Source: Candidatus Phaeomarinobacter ectocarpi (GTDB lineage Bacteria; Pseudomonadota; Alphaproteobacteria; CGMCC-115125). From it: a DNA stretch of 64,000 nt. The translations under genes were made by a program, and so were the position numbers. The notes beneath the pieces were generated by a model. That model was not told where the DNA came from, ran no database searches, and worked only from the letters and a program-made list of their open reading frames with translations. The DNA lies in NCBI RefSeq assembly GCF_000689395.1, contig NZ_HG966617.1, positions 754,753 through 818,752 on the forward strand, written 5' to 3'. This document shows, one piece after another, positions 17,901-25,247 of this stretch (the first letter of the stretch is position 1; each line of letters starts with the position of its first letter).

Positions 17901-19757
17901 GCCAAAGTGGCGGACGGTGACGTTCCGGGAGCTGGCACGGGTAATGGCACCGGCAATGGTACAGGGGGTGGCACGGGGGGTGGCAGAACTGTTGAAGATG
18001 ATCTGGCCGATATCTTTGGCGATGCGGAACCTGGAACCGGCAACAGCAGCTTCCTCGATGAGGTTGTCGACAATGCGGGTGGCGGCCGGACGGTTGAGGA
18101 TGATCTGGCTGACCTGTTCGGTGACGCAGATGGATCTGCAGATGGCGGATCGTTTGGTCTGGCGGATGATCTTGCTGATACGGGCGATGCCGCGCCGGAT
18201 GATGTGTCGGACTTCTTTGCAAACCTTGGAAAGAAGCCCGGGACGCCTGAGGAGAAAGTCGCAGATGCGCTGGATGACGTAGCAGACGAAGCCGAGGCGG
18301 CAGCGCGCGCTGCCAAGGACAAGGCCCGTCAGGAAGCGCTCAAGCAGCAGGCTGACAAAGGCAATCAGGGACCGCCACTGACGCCTGGCAAGGTGAACAA
18401 AGGCGAGGTTGATCTGCCCGCTGATCGGTTGGCGGCGCTGGATGATCCGGCGGGGGGCGTTGGCCAAGGCCGGACAGCCAATGTGGTGGCTGAAACAATC
18501 GGTGATCCCAACTCCGACGTGATCAAGCTGGTTGAGAATGTCCGGGTGGATGGCACCGGCAAGATTGTGTCCAAGGGTGAGGGCGGAGCGGGTGCCAAGT
18601 TTGATCCGGAAGTCGCCGGTGCAATAAGACAGGACCAGTTTGCCGGGGCGGACAAGTTTGCTGATGCTGGCATCAACTCGCTGGACATCAAGGGGCAAGG
18701 GACGGTCAAGCGCATCATTGATGGCGTTGAAGTGGAGGTGCCGTTCTTCAAGCAGGAGCGCTTCCCGGATGGGGCAAAGACCCTTGAAGATATCGAGAAG
18801 GCTGTTGGTGAGGGCAACGTCAAGCTGACGCGTGAGCAGCAGATTGCCATCCTGCGCGAGTTCGACAAGGCGGCGAATGCCAAGCTGGTGCCGTTTGATA
18901 CCAATCCCGGCAACATTCTCGTCAAGGGTGATGGGCCTGATGCGTCAGCGGGGTTTGTTGAGTCCGGCAGTGTGGTTGAGGCCGGCTCGCAAGAATCCGC
19001 CCGTGCGGTGTTGAGCGAGCGGTTGTTCGGCTCCACCAATGTGGGGGCCAGCGAGTTCAACAGTTTCAGAAAGGCAACTGCGGCTGGTGATGATGTTCTG
19101 GCCAAGAGCATTCAAGATGGCACCGCGACCAAGTTTGGTCAGGGCGGGGCGGGTGGCTTCAAGGACATCATTGATAAAGACCTGCGGGATGCTTTTGCGG
19201 ACCCTGACGCTTTCAAGGACGTTTTGAAGAAGTTTGATGACGCCAGGGCGCCAAATGTTGCCTCTGGCGGTCAGGGCGGCGTAGCGGTTGATGCGGTCAA
19301 TGAGGCGGCTGCGCTGGATGCGAAAGCACAGCGTTTGCGCAAGCTGGCGGATGATGCTGCGGACCGCGTGGTGGGAGGCAATCAGCCGGTCGATGCGCAG
19401 GCCCTTCAGGCGCAAAAAGTGTCGCAGGATCTCAAACAGGCCAAGACGGAGCAAAATCAGGCTCTTGCGGAACTTGTGACAAAGTCCAAGCGCCTTGAGG
19501 ATGCCAAGACATCCGGCGCTGATGCGGACGCGATTGCCTCGCTGCAGAGCGATGTTACGAATGCCGGCCGCAGGTTCTCGGACCGTGCGCAAAAAACAGC
19601 AGACGCATTTGATGCTGCCCGCAAACTTGTGGACAGCACACCGGACGCAAATGCTGATGCCCTTGCCCGCGACCTGGCCTCGGTGGAAGCCGGGCTCAAT
19701 GCGCAGGGCGCGAGCGCGCAAGGATTTGGTGCTGTCGATACGGGTGGGGGGAACTGA
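14943..19757 (+). CDS. Giant exported protein of unknown function (1604 aa), island operon gene 1
   Basis: Begins at GTG 14943 with GTAGGGGG upstream. A Sec signal peptide (hydrophobic LGMLGIVAVFAMPASSASAQ, cleavage near residue 43) is followed by a Cys-containing mature protein. Residues ~50-400 look beta-rich; ~410-640 is alpha-helical with a CRDCE motif; ~1000-1085 is Gly/Thr/Asn- and Asp-rich with two copies of GGGRTVEDDLAD (near 1013 and 1047) that resemble linker or acidic repeats; the last ~150 residues are Ala/Gln/Lys-rich and predicted coiled coil. Around 1319, the text FDTNPGNILVKGD resembles the catalytic loop of kinase-fold proteins, with an upstream FFKQERF that could supply a lysine; this is weak. 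No known family recognised. It ends 2 bp before the next gene. Confidence 0.7.
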   Translation: MLGSSVFCAPCRGLVRLAGHVCALGMLGIVAVFAMPASSASAQSPVCGLPNQIGVLSPQEAAQAQAGLARALSKDGFTQAGVGQRVLKQLYFKLPTVIDFANQPPIRPVGDYVIIEKILGFSTDCHVTQAFSRDAGKRQPVVEQYDLVVERADNADAPFEKLGEFAQGLAKLPRPGVYRLTVRAKGRLSPFRIGAVSQTVTVVSAGQNRTRGITQIRIDNPKGSKVVGTAFVIGSKRDPRDPDNRTHCKTYTFTSTVRVADITSETNSAVFSKNVREEPYSRATWELRRDGEVLETVGPRGNFVFDARKYGDGNYQLFASIDEADLGGGPQNFRPAPVRHIIQVLNCGGKKPVAQNAADGAGGLKVELPEDQLADGGFENVGGAQQPGDLVPIALHELDENGKIVVRTQLEPERFLKEASAPKVPPADQKACRDCEREIARRTKLLTQSCEPVTDLMEALLLDVLFHDAGQKDIEAIFLNDILTPLRDFRAPLQAQNDLMADYVERAARAGVLQSKQAQTILAAGQRAALDRDRKRRAALGDDALFIPTLLGADIPEPAIPFIFTSGAGQLAQVAKFRKELADISARAGTEGNKTRTKVEAFIAKDLKEAREKIQERKDQQAQLREDNRSKKQRLAALFNAGTFEHCLGAPPGEGTSVLAGTEGDGLVTGLPGMNTTFPEHPDRDVSPEVFRKAATLPPPLKTVVEGFEDFFPLRFKMDGDKALAAQREITKRIKDVESLGGLVAIEDFFVGLRTFFETTGKASLNGITLGTAFSDDPQLRAAKKFLTESLPRGFDIVVGTDIAAFIDEDLRVRQEDKLSGAVVLNQLGGFGVGNIAELTAKDAESVGEAIGIAIGQATRDEPTDLTEEATRFLVESEEQQKINEGQSAGLFLALDLLGGEALVVSARSLKVGGKVFTSTDEAIAAANDLRAAKGLGPLDEVAEQAIRDTQKFVDKVDEANELKRIEDQVDALARQADNSDVLDDLAKVADGDVPGAGTGNGTGNGTGGGTGGGRTVEDDLADIFGDAEPGTGNSSFLDEVVDNAGGGRTVEDDLADLFGDADGSADGGSFGLADDLADTGDAAPDDVSDFFANLGKKPGTPEEKVADALDDVADEAEAAARAAKDKARQEALKQQADKGNQGPPLTPGKVNKGEVDLPADRLAALDDPAGGVGQGRTANVVAETIGDPNSDVIKLVENVRVDGTGKIVSKGEGGAGAKFDPEVAGAIRQDQFAGADKFADAGINSLDIKGQGTVKRIIDGVEVEVPFFKQERFPDGAKTLEDIEKAVGEGNVKLTREQQIAILREFDKAANAKLVPFDTNPGNILVKGDGPDASAGFVESGSVVEAGSQESARAVLSERLFGSTNVGASEFNSFRKATAAGDDVLAKSIQDGTATKFGQGGAGGFKDIIDKDLRDAFADPDAFKDVLKKFDDARAPNVASGGQGGVAVDAVNEAAALDAKAQRLRKLADDAADRVVGGNQPVDAQALQAQKVSQDLKQAKTEQNQALAELVTKSKRLEDAKTSGADADAIASLQSDVTNAGRRFSDRAQKTADAFDAARKLVDSTPDANADALARDLASVEAGLNAQGASAQGFGAVDTGGGN

Positions 19758-19759
19758 TC

Positions 19760-20611
19760 ATGACCCGCTCACCTTTCAAACTGGCCGTTGTTGCCGGGGC
19801 CGCCTGGTGTGGCCTGACGGTTTCCGCGCAGGCTTTGTCGATTGAGGACTTCGGATCACCACAGGCTTTTGCACAGTCAAACCGCGGCGAGTTTACGGTT
19901 GGCCTGCTTGAGTTGCAGCACCGCTTCGTTGCGGTGTTTGGCGGCAAGTGCGAGGGGCCGCCGATTGAAGAAGATGACAAAAAGAAGGGCGGCGATGGGC
20001 CCAAGCCGCCACCGGGTCCCCCAGGACCACCGGGCCCTGGGCCGGGTCCGGGGCCGGGGCCGCGCGGCAATGGCATTGTAACGCTGCTGCCGGACGGTGA
20101 AAAAGCACTCCTTGAGTTGCTGGGCGTTGAAGCTGACAGAAGCATCCACGTGCAGGGGTTTGATCCCCTGTCTGAGCGGTTGATCGTCACTGAATTTGGT
20201 GGCGGCAACGACAATGCAGGCGATGCCGGAAACAATGCTGGCAATGATGCGGGCAACGACGCTGGCAACAATGCAGGAGGCGGGGGTGGCGCTATCCAGA
20301 CCGCCCAGGACACGCTGGGTGCGCCGCCGGACGCTGCATACTTTGTGATCGCAAATGACGGGTCGATCACGGTTCTTCCTGCGGCTGGCGGGGAAAGCCT
20401 GCAGGCGGGGACGGACAACGCGACGGACGCGTTCATTTTTCCCAACAATGGATTTGTGTTTGAGAACCCGGCAATTGCGCCAGGTCTGTCGCTCACCATC
20501 CCGGTCAACTCCACCCGAGTGGTCATTATTCGTGCGCCGGGCGGACAGCGGTTCCGTGTGACGGTGACTGTCACGCTTGGTCTGGCAACTATTCAGGTGG
20601 AGCGGCTTTGA
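19760..20611 (+). CDS. Exported protein with collagen-like Pro-Gly tract, island operon gene 2
   Basis: A 283-aa protein with a signal peptide (FKLAVVAGAAWCGLTVSAQA). Residues ~70-98 contain a KPPPGPPGPPGPGPGPG tract, and ~150-176 a repeat of Asn-Ala-Gly-Asn-Asp units. The C-terminal ~100 residues (AAYFVIANDGSITVLPAAGG onward to LGLATIQVERL) are beta-rich. Function unknown; the low-complexity tracts suggest an extended linker or surface protein. It lies 2 bp after the 1604-aa gene, and its stop TGA shares its A with the ATG of the next gene. Confidence 0.65.
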   Translation: MTRSPFKLAVVAGAAWCGLTVSAQALSIEDFGSPQAFAQSNRGEFTVGLLELQHRFVAVFGGKCEGPPIEEDDKKKGGDGPKPPPGPPGPPGPGPGPGPGPRGNGIVTLLPDGEKALLELLGVEADRSIHVQGFDPLSERLIVTEFGGGNDNAGDAGNNAGNDAGNDAGNNAGGGGGAIQTAQDTLGAPPDAAYFVIANDGSITVLPAAGGESLQAGTDNATDAFIFPNNGFVFENPAIAPGLSLTIPVNSTRVVIIRAPGGQRFRVTVTVTLGLATIQVERL

Positions 20612-21174
20612 TGTGTATGACATTTCGCCTGAGCTGCACACTTTATGCCGCTGTTTTGTTGACCGGTCTGCTTGCAGTGGCGCCCGGTGCAGATGCGCGT
20701 GGCTTCAGGTCTGCTGACCGTATTTTGACGCCCGAGCTTCTGGCGGTTGGAGAGTCGGCGTCTGTGTTGTCTGACCTCGTGGGCGAGCCATTGTCAGGGC
20801 CTGTGCCCATTCCACGGTTGCATGTGGAGCAGGCCATGGAGCAGGTGCTTGCGAACTGGGGTGACACGCAGTTCCGCCGCGCGCTCAGCACGGACTTTGT
20901 AGATGGGGATCGGCTGGCCGACACGGCAACACTGCTGGTGCCCCGTGACGCGCAGGTACGGGTGCTTGGCATCTCCAACATCGACACGCTGGACCAGGTG
21001 TTGCGCAGGGATGAGGGGCCAGATGATGGCGACCTGCTTGTGTCGCGCGTCACGCTAACGGCCCAGACACAGGTTGAGTTTGTGGATCGCACGACGGGGG
21101 CCTTCCGGCTGCTGCGCGGGACCAATGACTATGTGCTGCTTTTACGCCACCGGTTTGAAGAGGTGGCGCAATGA
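20611..21174 (+). CDS. Small exported protein, island operon gene 3
   Basis: A 187-aa protein. The ATG at 20611 overlaps the previous stop (TGATG); a TTG at 20608 and an ATG at 20617 are alternatives. A signal peptide (LYAAVLLTGLLAVAPGADAR) precedes a mature domain of about 155 residues with no recognised family; the C-terminal half is beta-rich (LLVSRVTLTAQTQVEFVDRT). Its ATGA overlap with the following barrel gene shows translational coupling, and suggests a periplasmic partner of the operon's other products. Confidence 0.65.
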   Translation: MCMTFRLSCTLYAAVLLTGLLAVAPGADARGFRSADRILTPELLAVGESASVLSDLVGEPLSGPVPIPRLHVEQAMEQVLANWGDTQFRRALSTDFVDGDRLADTATLLVPRDAQVRVLGISNIDTLDQVLRRDEGPDDGDLLVSRVTLTAQTQVEFVDRTTGAFRLLRGTNDYVLLLRHRFEEVAQ

Positions 21175-23366
21175 TCTCTCGCTGTTTGTCTGCGGCCGCT
21201 GTGATGCTGGGCGCTTGCGTTGTATCGGCCGCGGGAGGCGTATCTGCTCACGCACAGGGTGTTGACGACGACTGGCTCATCAACGGGTCTGTATTCGGAC
21301 AAGTCGAGTATCGCGATTGTGCGGGCGACGATGGAGCGTGTGCCTTCGGGGAAAACGAAGCGGATGCCTTTGGCGAGCTGGACATTCGCTTCTCCCGGCA
21401 GATATCCCAGTTTGAAAACTGGCGCGGCAGCTTCTTTGGTGCGGTTGATCCATCGGAGTTTCGCGGGCGAAGCGACCTTCTGTCCGCGGAACGGTTTTCT
21501 CTGGTTGGTGAGCGTGGCGGTGGCGCCATTCCGTGGCGCGTTGAGCTGGGGGATTATTTCGGCTTCACGTCCCTTCGGACTTTGCAGTTGCCCCTCAAGG
21601 GCGCACGGGCGGAGATACAGCTTCAGGACAATGCGTCATCACCGTTTCATTCGCTGCAGGTCTTCGGGGGGACGACGGCCCGTAGCTACAATGATGCGCT
21701 GAGCGAACAGTTTGACGACACGCTGGTGGCGGGCGCGTCGCATCTGATGGAATTGCCCGGTGGACTTTCGCTGGTGGCAACGGGTTATGCGGCCAGTCAG
21801 GACACAGCGCAGGGGACGTTGCACAGCGGCGTGTTCTCGCTGGCCGGGGCGCAGGATTTTTCCGTGGCGGATCATGCGCTGGAGCTTGAGGCTGAGATCA
21901 GCGCGCTGCTGGGTGAGACCCTTGATGGCGCCACCAAGCGGAGCAAGGGCGGCACGGCGGTGTCTGCGTCCCTATCAGGTCGTAACGAGACCGGCCTTCG
22001 CTACGGAGCCCGGTTTGAAGACTTTTCCAATACCTATCGGCCCGTTGGGGCTGCGGTGACACCTGACCGTCAATTCTGGGAAACGCGGGTGGGGCATGTG
22101 TTTGACGGCATTGGTGACGCTGAGTTGCGCTATCAGGGATTTCGCGATGCCCGCAGCACGGCCAATCAGGTGGATACAGATACGTTCAGGTTTTCCGGTA
22201 GCTGGGTTGATCTGTTTGAAGGTGCAGGTGGAGCAGGCACCATCGATGCATTCTGGCGCGAGACGCAAAGCAGCAACGGCGCCACGAGCAATGAAGCCTG
22301 GTCGGCTGATGTTGTTACCAATTGGGCCCTGACCCAGGACTGGACAGGGGTTGCGCGTCTGCAGGTTCAGCAGACCGAAGACAAGTCGGTGGCAGATGTG
22401 GATCGGTCCACGGTGCTGGGTGATCTTTCAGCGTCTCGCCGGATCATCTGGGGGGATGTGTCGGGCACCATTGCACCGGGCATCGTGCTGCGGCGCGAGC
22501 GCGTGGGTAGTCAACGGATCATGGCGGCCGGGCCACGTGTTGCAGCGTCTCTCTTTACGGATGATGGACACAGCCTGACAGGTGATGCGTCGGTGCTGTT
22601 TCAGGAAGGACATCGCGGCGCAACGGACACGCGGGATGTATCTGCGCGCGGGCGTTACAGCTTTACGAATGGTCCGCATACGGTCGCGTTGACGGGGCAG
22701 TTCCGGTCCAATGACCCTGATCCGGGACGCTTTGGGTCTGCGTGGCAAATTGCGGCAAGTTACCAGTTTCAGTTTGCAACACGTATTGCCGCGGGGCAGG
22801 GGGGAACTGGTCTGGCCAGCGAGAGAATTTCGACACCTGCCGGTGTTGGCCCTCTGGCGCCGGGCGTGCCGGACATCACCACGCTGGCGCTTGATGGCGA
22901 TGTCGTGTTGGCGGAAGAGCAATTGTCGATCTCCGGATTTGGCAATCCGGTGCGTCTGGGCGGGGCGATGATTTATCTGGGCCGCTACTTTGAACGCATC
23001 GAACAGCGCCAACGGCTCGTTCTGGAAGCACCATCAAAGGCCTTGGACCGCGCCGGGCTCATCATTGAGTTTGCGACCGGGGCGAGGACCACCCGCGAAC
23101 AGACCTATAATGATGTGTTGGACGAGCTGGTTCGCCATTATGGGGCGCCGGAGCGGGTCATCGAAGATGGGCGATTTGGGCCGCAGGTGGAGAGCGACCT
23201 GCAGAATGGCGCTTTCCGCCGCATCGTTAAATGGCAGCAACCCGGCGGTGTTCTGCGATTTGGTATTCCTGCGCGGTTTGATGGCACATTCCGCATGGAA
23301 CTTCAATTCGCCGCCGGCTTCCCCACCATCGCCAATCCGTTTTGGAGTTTTGACACGGTTCGATAG
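21171..23366 (+). CDS. Probable outer-membrane beta-barrel protein, island operon gene 4
   Basis: A 731-aa protein with a signal peptide ending near SAHAQG. The body is a long series of amphipathic strands with aromatic girdles (FGQVEYRD, GELDIRFSRQ, GLRYGARFEDF, WSADVVTNWALT, QIAASYQFQF) and few hydrophobic helices, the pattern of a large outer-membrane barrel. An internal stretch RTLQLPLKGARAEIQL and a soluble segment ~610-700 (LVLEAPSKALDRAGLIIEFA) break the pattern. It ends in FWSFDTVR, without a terminal Phe. The family is not recognised: it could be a barrel exporting or anchoring the 1604-aa protein, but this is inference from operon position. The ATG overlaps the preceding stop (ATGA). 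Confidence 0.65.
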   Translation: MISRCLSAAAVMLGACVVSAAGGVSAHAQGVDDDWLINGSVFGQVEYRDCAGDDGACAFGENEADAFGELDIRFSRQISQFENWRGSFFGAVDPSEFRGRSDLLSAERFSLVGERGGGAIPWRVELGDYFGFTSLRTLQLPLKGARAEIQLQDNASSPFHSLQVFGGTTARSYNDALSEQFDDTLVAGASHLMELPGGLSLVATGYAASQDTAQGTLHSGVFSLAGAQDFSVADHALELEAEISALLGETLDGATKRSKGGTAVSASLSGRNETGLRYGARFEDFSNTYRPVGAAVTPDRQFWETRVGHVFDGIGDAELRYQGFRDARSTANQVDTDTFRFSGSWVDLFEGAGGAGTIDAFWRETQSSNGATSNEAWSADVVTNWALTQDWTGVARLQVQQTEDKSVADVDRSTVLGDLSASRRIIWGDVSGTIAPGIVLRRERVGSQRIMAAGPRVAASLFTDDGHSLTGDASVLFQEGHRGATDTRDVSARGRYSFTNGPHTVALTGQFRSNDPDPGRFGSAWQIAASYQFQFATRIAAGQGGTGLASERISTPAGVGPLAPGVPDITTLALDGDVVLAEEQLSISGFGNPVRLGGAMIYLGRYFERIEQRQRLVLEAPSKALDRAGLIIEFATGARTTREQTYNDVLDELVRHYGAPERVIEDGRFGPQVESDLQNGAFRRIVKWQQPGGVLRFGIPARFDGTFRMELQFAAGFPTIANPFWSFDTVR

Positions 23367-23477
23367 GGGAATGGCGGGCAGGAAAGTGGTCAACGGGGCG
23401 CTTATATGCGCGTGCGTTTGAGTCACAAAGCGTTGGTGATGACGGAGGCGGAACTCAGGTTCATTGCGGCGGCGGCG

Positions 23478-23603
23478 ATCACATCCGATGTCATCCCGTT
23501 TGGTGGCGTGAAGGAATCCGGACAGCGGAGTGAAGGCTGGAAATACGGCCTCGATGACTATCTCGAAATGAAATATGTCTGCATGGGCGACCTGATCACC
23601 TAA
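23478..23603 (+). pseudogene. Fragment of succinate-semialdehyde dehydrogenase (C-terminal ~40 residues)
   Basis: The reading frame [20 protein letters not shown] and [19 protein letters not shown], ending at TAA 23603, matches the conserved C-terminus of GabD-type aldehyde dehydrogenases ([18 protein letters not shown], DYLEIKY). The rest of the ~480-residue enzyme, including the catalytic Cys and Glu, is absent. It is therefore a remnant, presumably left by recombination at the island edge. Confidence 0.8.
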
Positions 23604-23737
23604 TTTTTGGCTCAGTTCGTCTTGAGTTCTCAGGCCGACCTGAGCGTCCATTCGGTATTGCTCGAAACACGCGTGTATTGAGGTCCGACGCTTGCAACGC
23701 ATTGCAGTTGAAGTAGCTCAAGATTGAGTCGCCACTT

Positions 23738-23828
23738 GGTACACAGTCTTGGTGCATTTTTACTCGACACCGGTGTCAAGACCCCTGTGTTTTCAGCCAA
23801 TTTTTAGGCCTAGGCGGAAGGTCCCTTC
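23738..23828 (+). repeat. Right copy of the island-edge repeat block
   Basis: GGTACACAG, CGACAC and GGAAGGTCCCTTC in the same order and nearly the same spacing (78 versus 77 bp) as at 13701-13790, in the same orientation. Confidence 0.5.
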
Positions 23829-23983
23829 TCCTCCAACACTTGCTGTGCCGAAATTGCTAGTTTGTTTTGCTTAACGGAGAGTCCGCCTGGCTCCATAGAG
23901 TTGTGAAGATATCCCAAACTGACCTAAAGAAATCCCTGGCGCAGCCGAGATACAAGCGGAGACCGGTTCGAAATTGACAGAGT

Positions 23984-24012
23984 GCAGGATGAATCCTGCA
24001 AACCCAGCCAGC
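23984..24012 (+). repeat. Candidate attR: degenerate copy of the tRNA-Gln 3' end
   Basis: GCAGG-ATGAAT-CCTGC followed by AAACCCAGCCAGC, against GCAGG-TTCGAAT-CCTGC-CGCCCCAGCCAGC in tRNA-Gln. The loop has lost one base and the acceptor strand differs at three positions, so it is an old or non-reconstituting end. Confidence 0.5.
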
Positions 24013-24074
24013 CCATGGTGCTGAAAGCATGGAGTGCCATGGTCGCGCCCTGAAGAAGCCAATTCATTGCGTGG

Positions 24075-24578
24075 TCAGGCGAGTTGGGAACCAATCCAAA
24101 TGAATGCATCCCTGAAGTCAAAAACCAGCGAGACGCCGTAGAAGAAGAACATTGCACAGGCCCAAAATCCGTAGGCTGACGGAAGTCTGATTTCAGAGCG
24201 ATAGCGATAGAGTGCGTAGATGGCTGGCGCCCATACGATGAAATGGCCCAATGAGACTTGCCCACCCTGAACAGTATACGTGCCTGATGCCTCAAGAACC
24301 GCAATCCATGCGTGTCCGACTATCAATGCTCCCAAGACCCAGCGCGCGGCCACGTGGTTCTTAATGAAGAAAAGCGATGAGAGATTCGCAGCCATCATCG
24401 CTCCAAGCCAGATTTTCATCGTCAACGGCAGACTGTTGCGGGTCTCCATATTCCAATCTTCCAACGCATAAGAAGCGTTGGCTTCGGCTGCCAGAGTCAA
24501 AGCAAAAAGGGGTATGAGGAAGCCATTCAGCAAAGGTCGGGCTATGGGTGAACTATTCACGTTCCTCGGGCCTTTCAA
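24075..24578 (-). CDS. Multispan membrane protein downstream of the P450
   Basis: A 167-aa protein with about five hydrophobic segments (LLNGFLIPLFALTLAAEA, LTMKIWLGAMMAANLSSLFF, WVLGALIVGHAWIAVLEA, LGHFIVWAPAIYALYRY, WACAMFFFYGVSLVFDF). Family not recognised. It lies 10 bp after the 215-aa membrane protein gene and in the same direction as the P450, so the three are one transcription unit. A role in substrate uptake or electron supply for the P450 is possible but unsupported. Confidence 0.6.
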   Translation of the reverse strand: MKGPRNVNSSPIARPLLNGFLIPLFALTLAAEANASYALEDWNMETRNSLPLTMKIWLGAMMAANLSSLFFIKNHVAARWVLGALIVGHAWIAVLEASGTYTVQGGQVSLGHFIVWAPAIYALYRYRSEIRLPSAYGFWACAMFFFYGVSLVFDFRDAFIWIGSQLA

Positions 24579-24588
24579 AGCAGATGTG

Positions 24589-25236
24589 TCAGTGTGCTGT
24601 CGTGGTTCGAGCGCGGCGAAAATAGTCTGCCAGTTGCCATGCCCATGCAGAGAAAATGATCAACCAGGCGATGCCGTGAGTGACGTATTTCACCAGATCC
24701 AGCATTGGGATGACCGAATACAGAAGGGGTAGGAGGCCCGACTCTGTGTCGGGATAGTTCTGCATGATGACAGGCATGAAAGTGTTGGCGATCAGGACGG
24801 ACGTAAAGTAGGTGAAGGCAAGTGCTGTAAGCATAAATTGGATGCGCATTGATCGAACGGTCGACCGGTAGACCGACATCAAGAAACAAAGAAATGCCGG
24901 AGGTGCCAGCGCATCTGCGCCTAGTTGGAAAACCGCGTAAGCGATGCGCCCGTCCGGCCCGAGACGTTCCGCAAACGCAGTGACTGTCGCCACGCCATAT
25001 GCAAACTGGCCATCAAGTGGCGTCATGCCTCCAGCCATGGCGCTCAGCTTTCCCATTTCGCTGGTCACATGCCACAGGCTAAGGAAGAGCAGGATGGCAG
25101 CTGGGATGATCGTCCACGCCTTGGACATGATCGTGCGCCCTTGATGCGAGAACATCAGCCAATAGGTCACACCGGACCAGGACCAACCGACAAGTGTCAA
25201 AAGCGAGAGCAGGGTCGGATCTGGCAGCATGCTCAT
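24589..25236 (-). CDS. Multispan membrane protein downstream of the P450
   Basis: A 215-aa protein with five to six hydrophobic segments (LLSLLTLVGWSWSGVTYWLM, WTIIPAAILLFLSLWHV, FQLGADALAPPAFLCFLMSV, FMLTALAFTYFTSVLIA, GIAWLIIFSAWAWQLADYF). Family not recognised. Located 11 bp after the P450 stop and 10 bp before the 167-aa membrane protein gene. Confidence 0.6.
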   Translation of the reverse strand: MSMLPDPTLLSLLTLVGWSWSGVTYWLMFSHQGRTIMSKAWTIIPAAILLFLSLWHVTSEMGKLSAMAGGMTPLDGQFAYGVATVTAFAERLGPDGRIAYAVFQLGADALAPPAFLCFLMSVYRSTVRSMRIQFMLTALAFTYFTSVLIANTFMPVIMQNYPDTESGLLPLLYSVIPMLDLVKYVTHGIAWLIIFSAWAWQLADYFRRARTTTAH

Positions 25237-25247
25237 ACTGGGTCGAC

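Larger units (their letters stand above)
23604..24074. other. Non-coding right edge of the island
   Basis: No gene. It contains the right copy of the edge repeat block (23738-23828), the 16-mer shared with the left side (23959-23974) and the degenerate tRNA-Gln 3' end (23984-24012). Confidence 0.55.
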
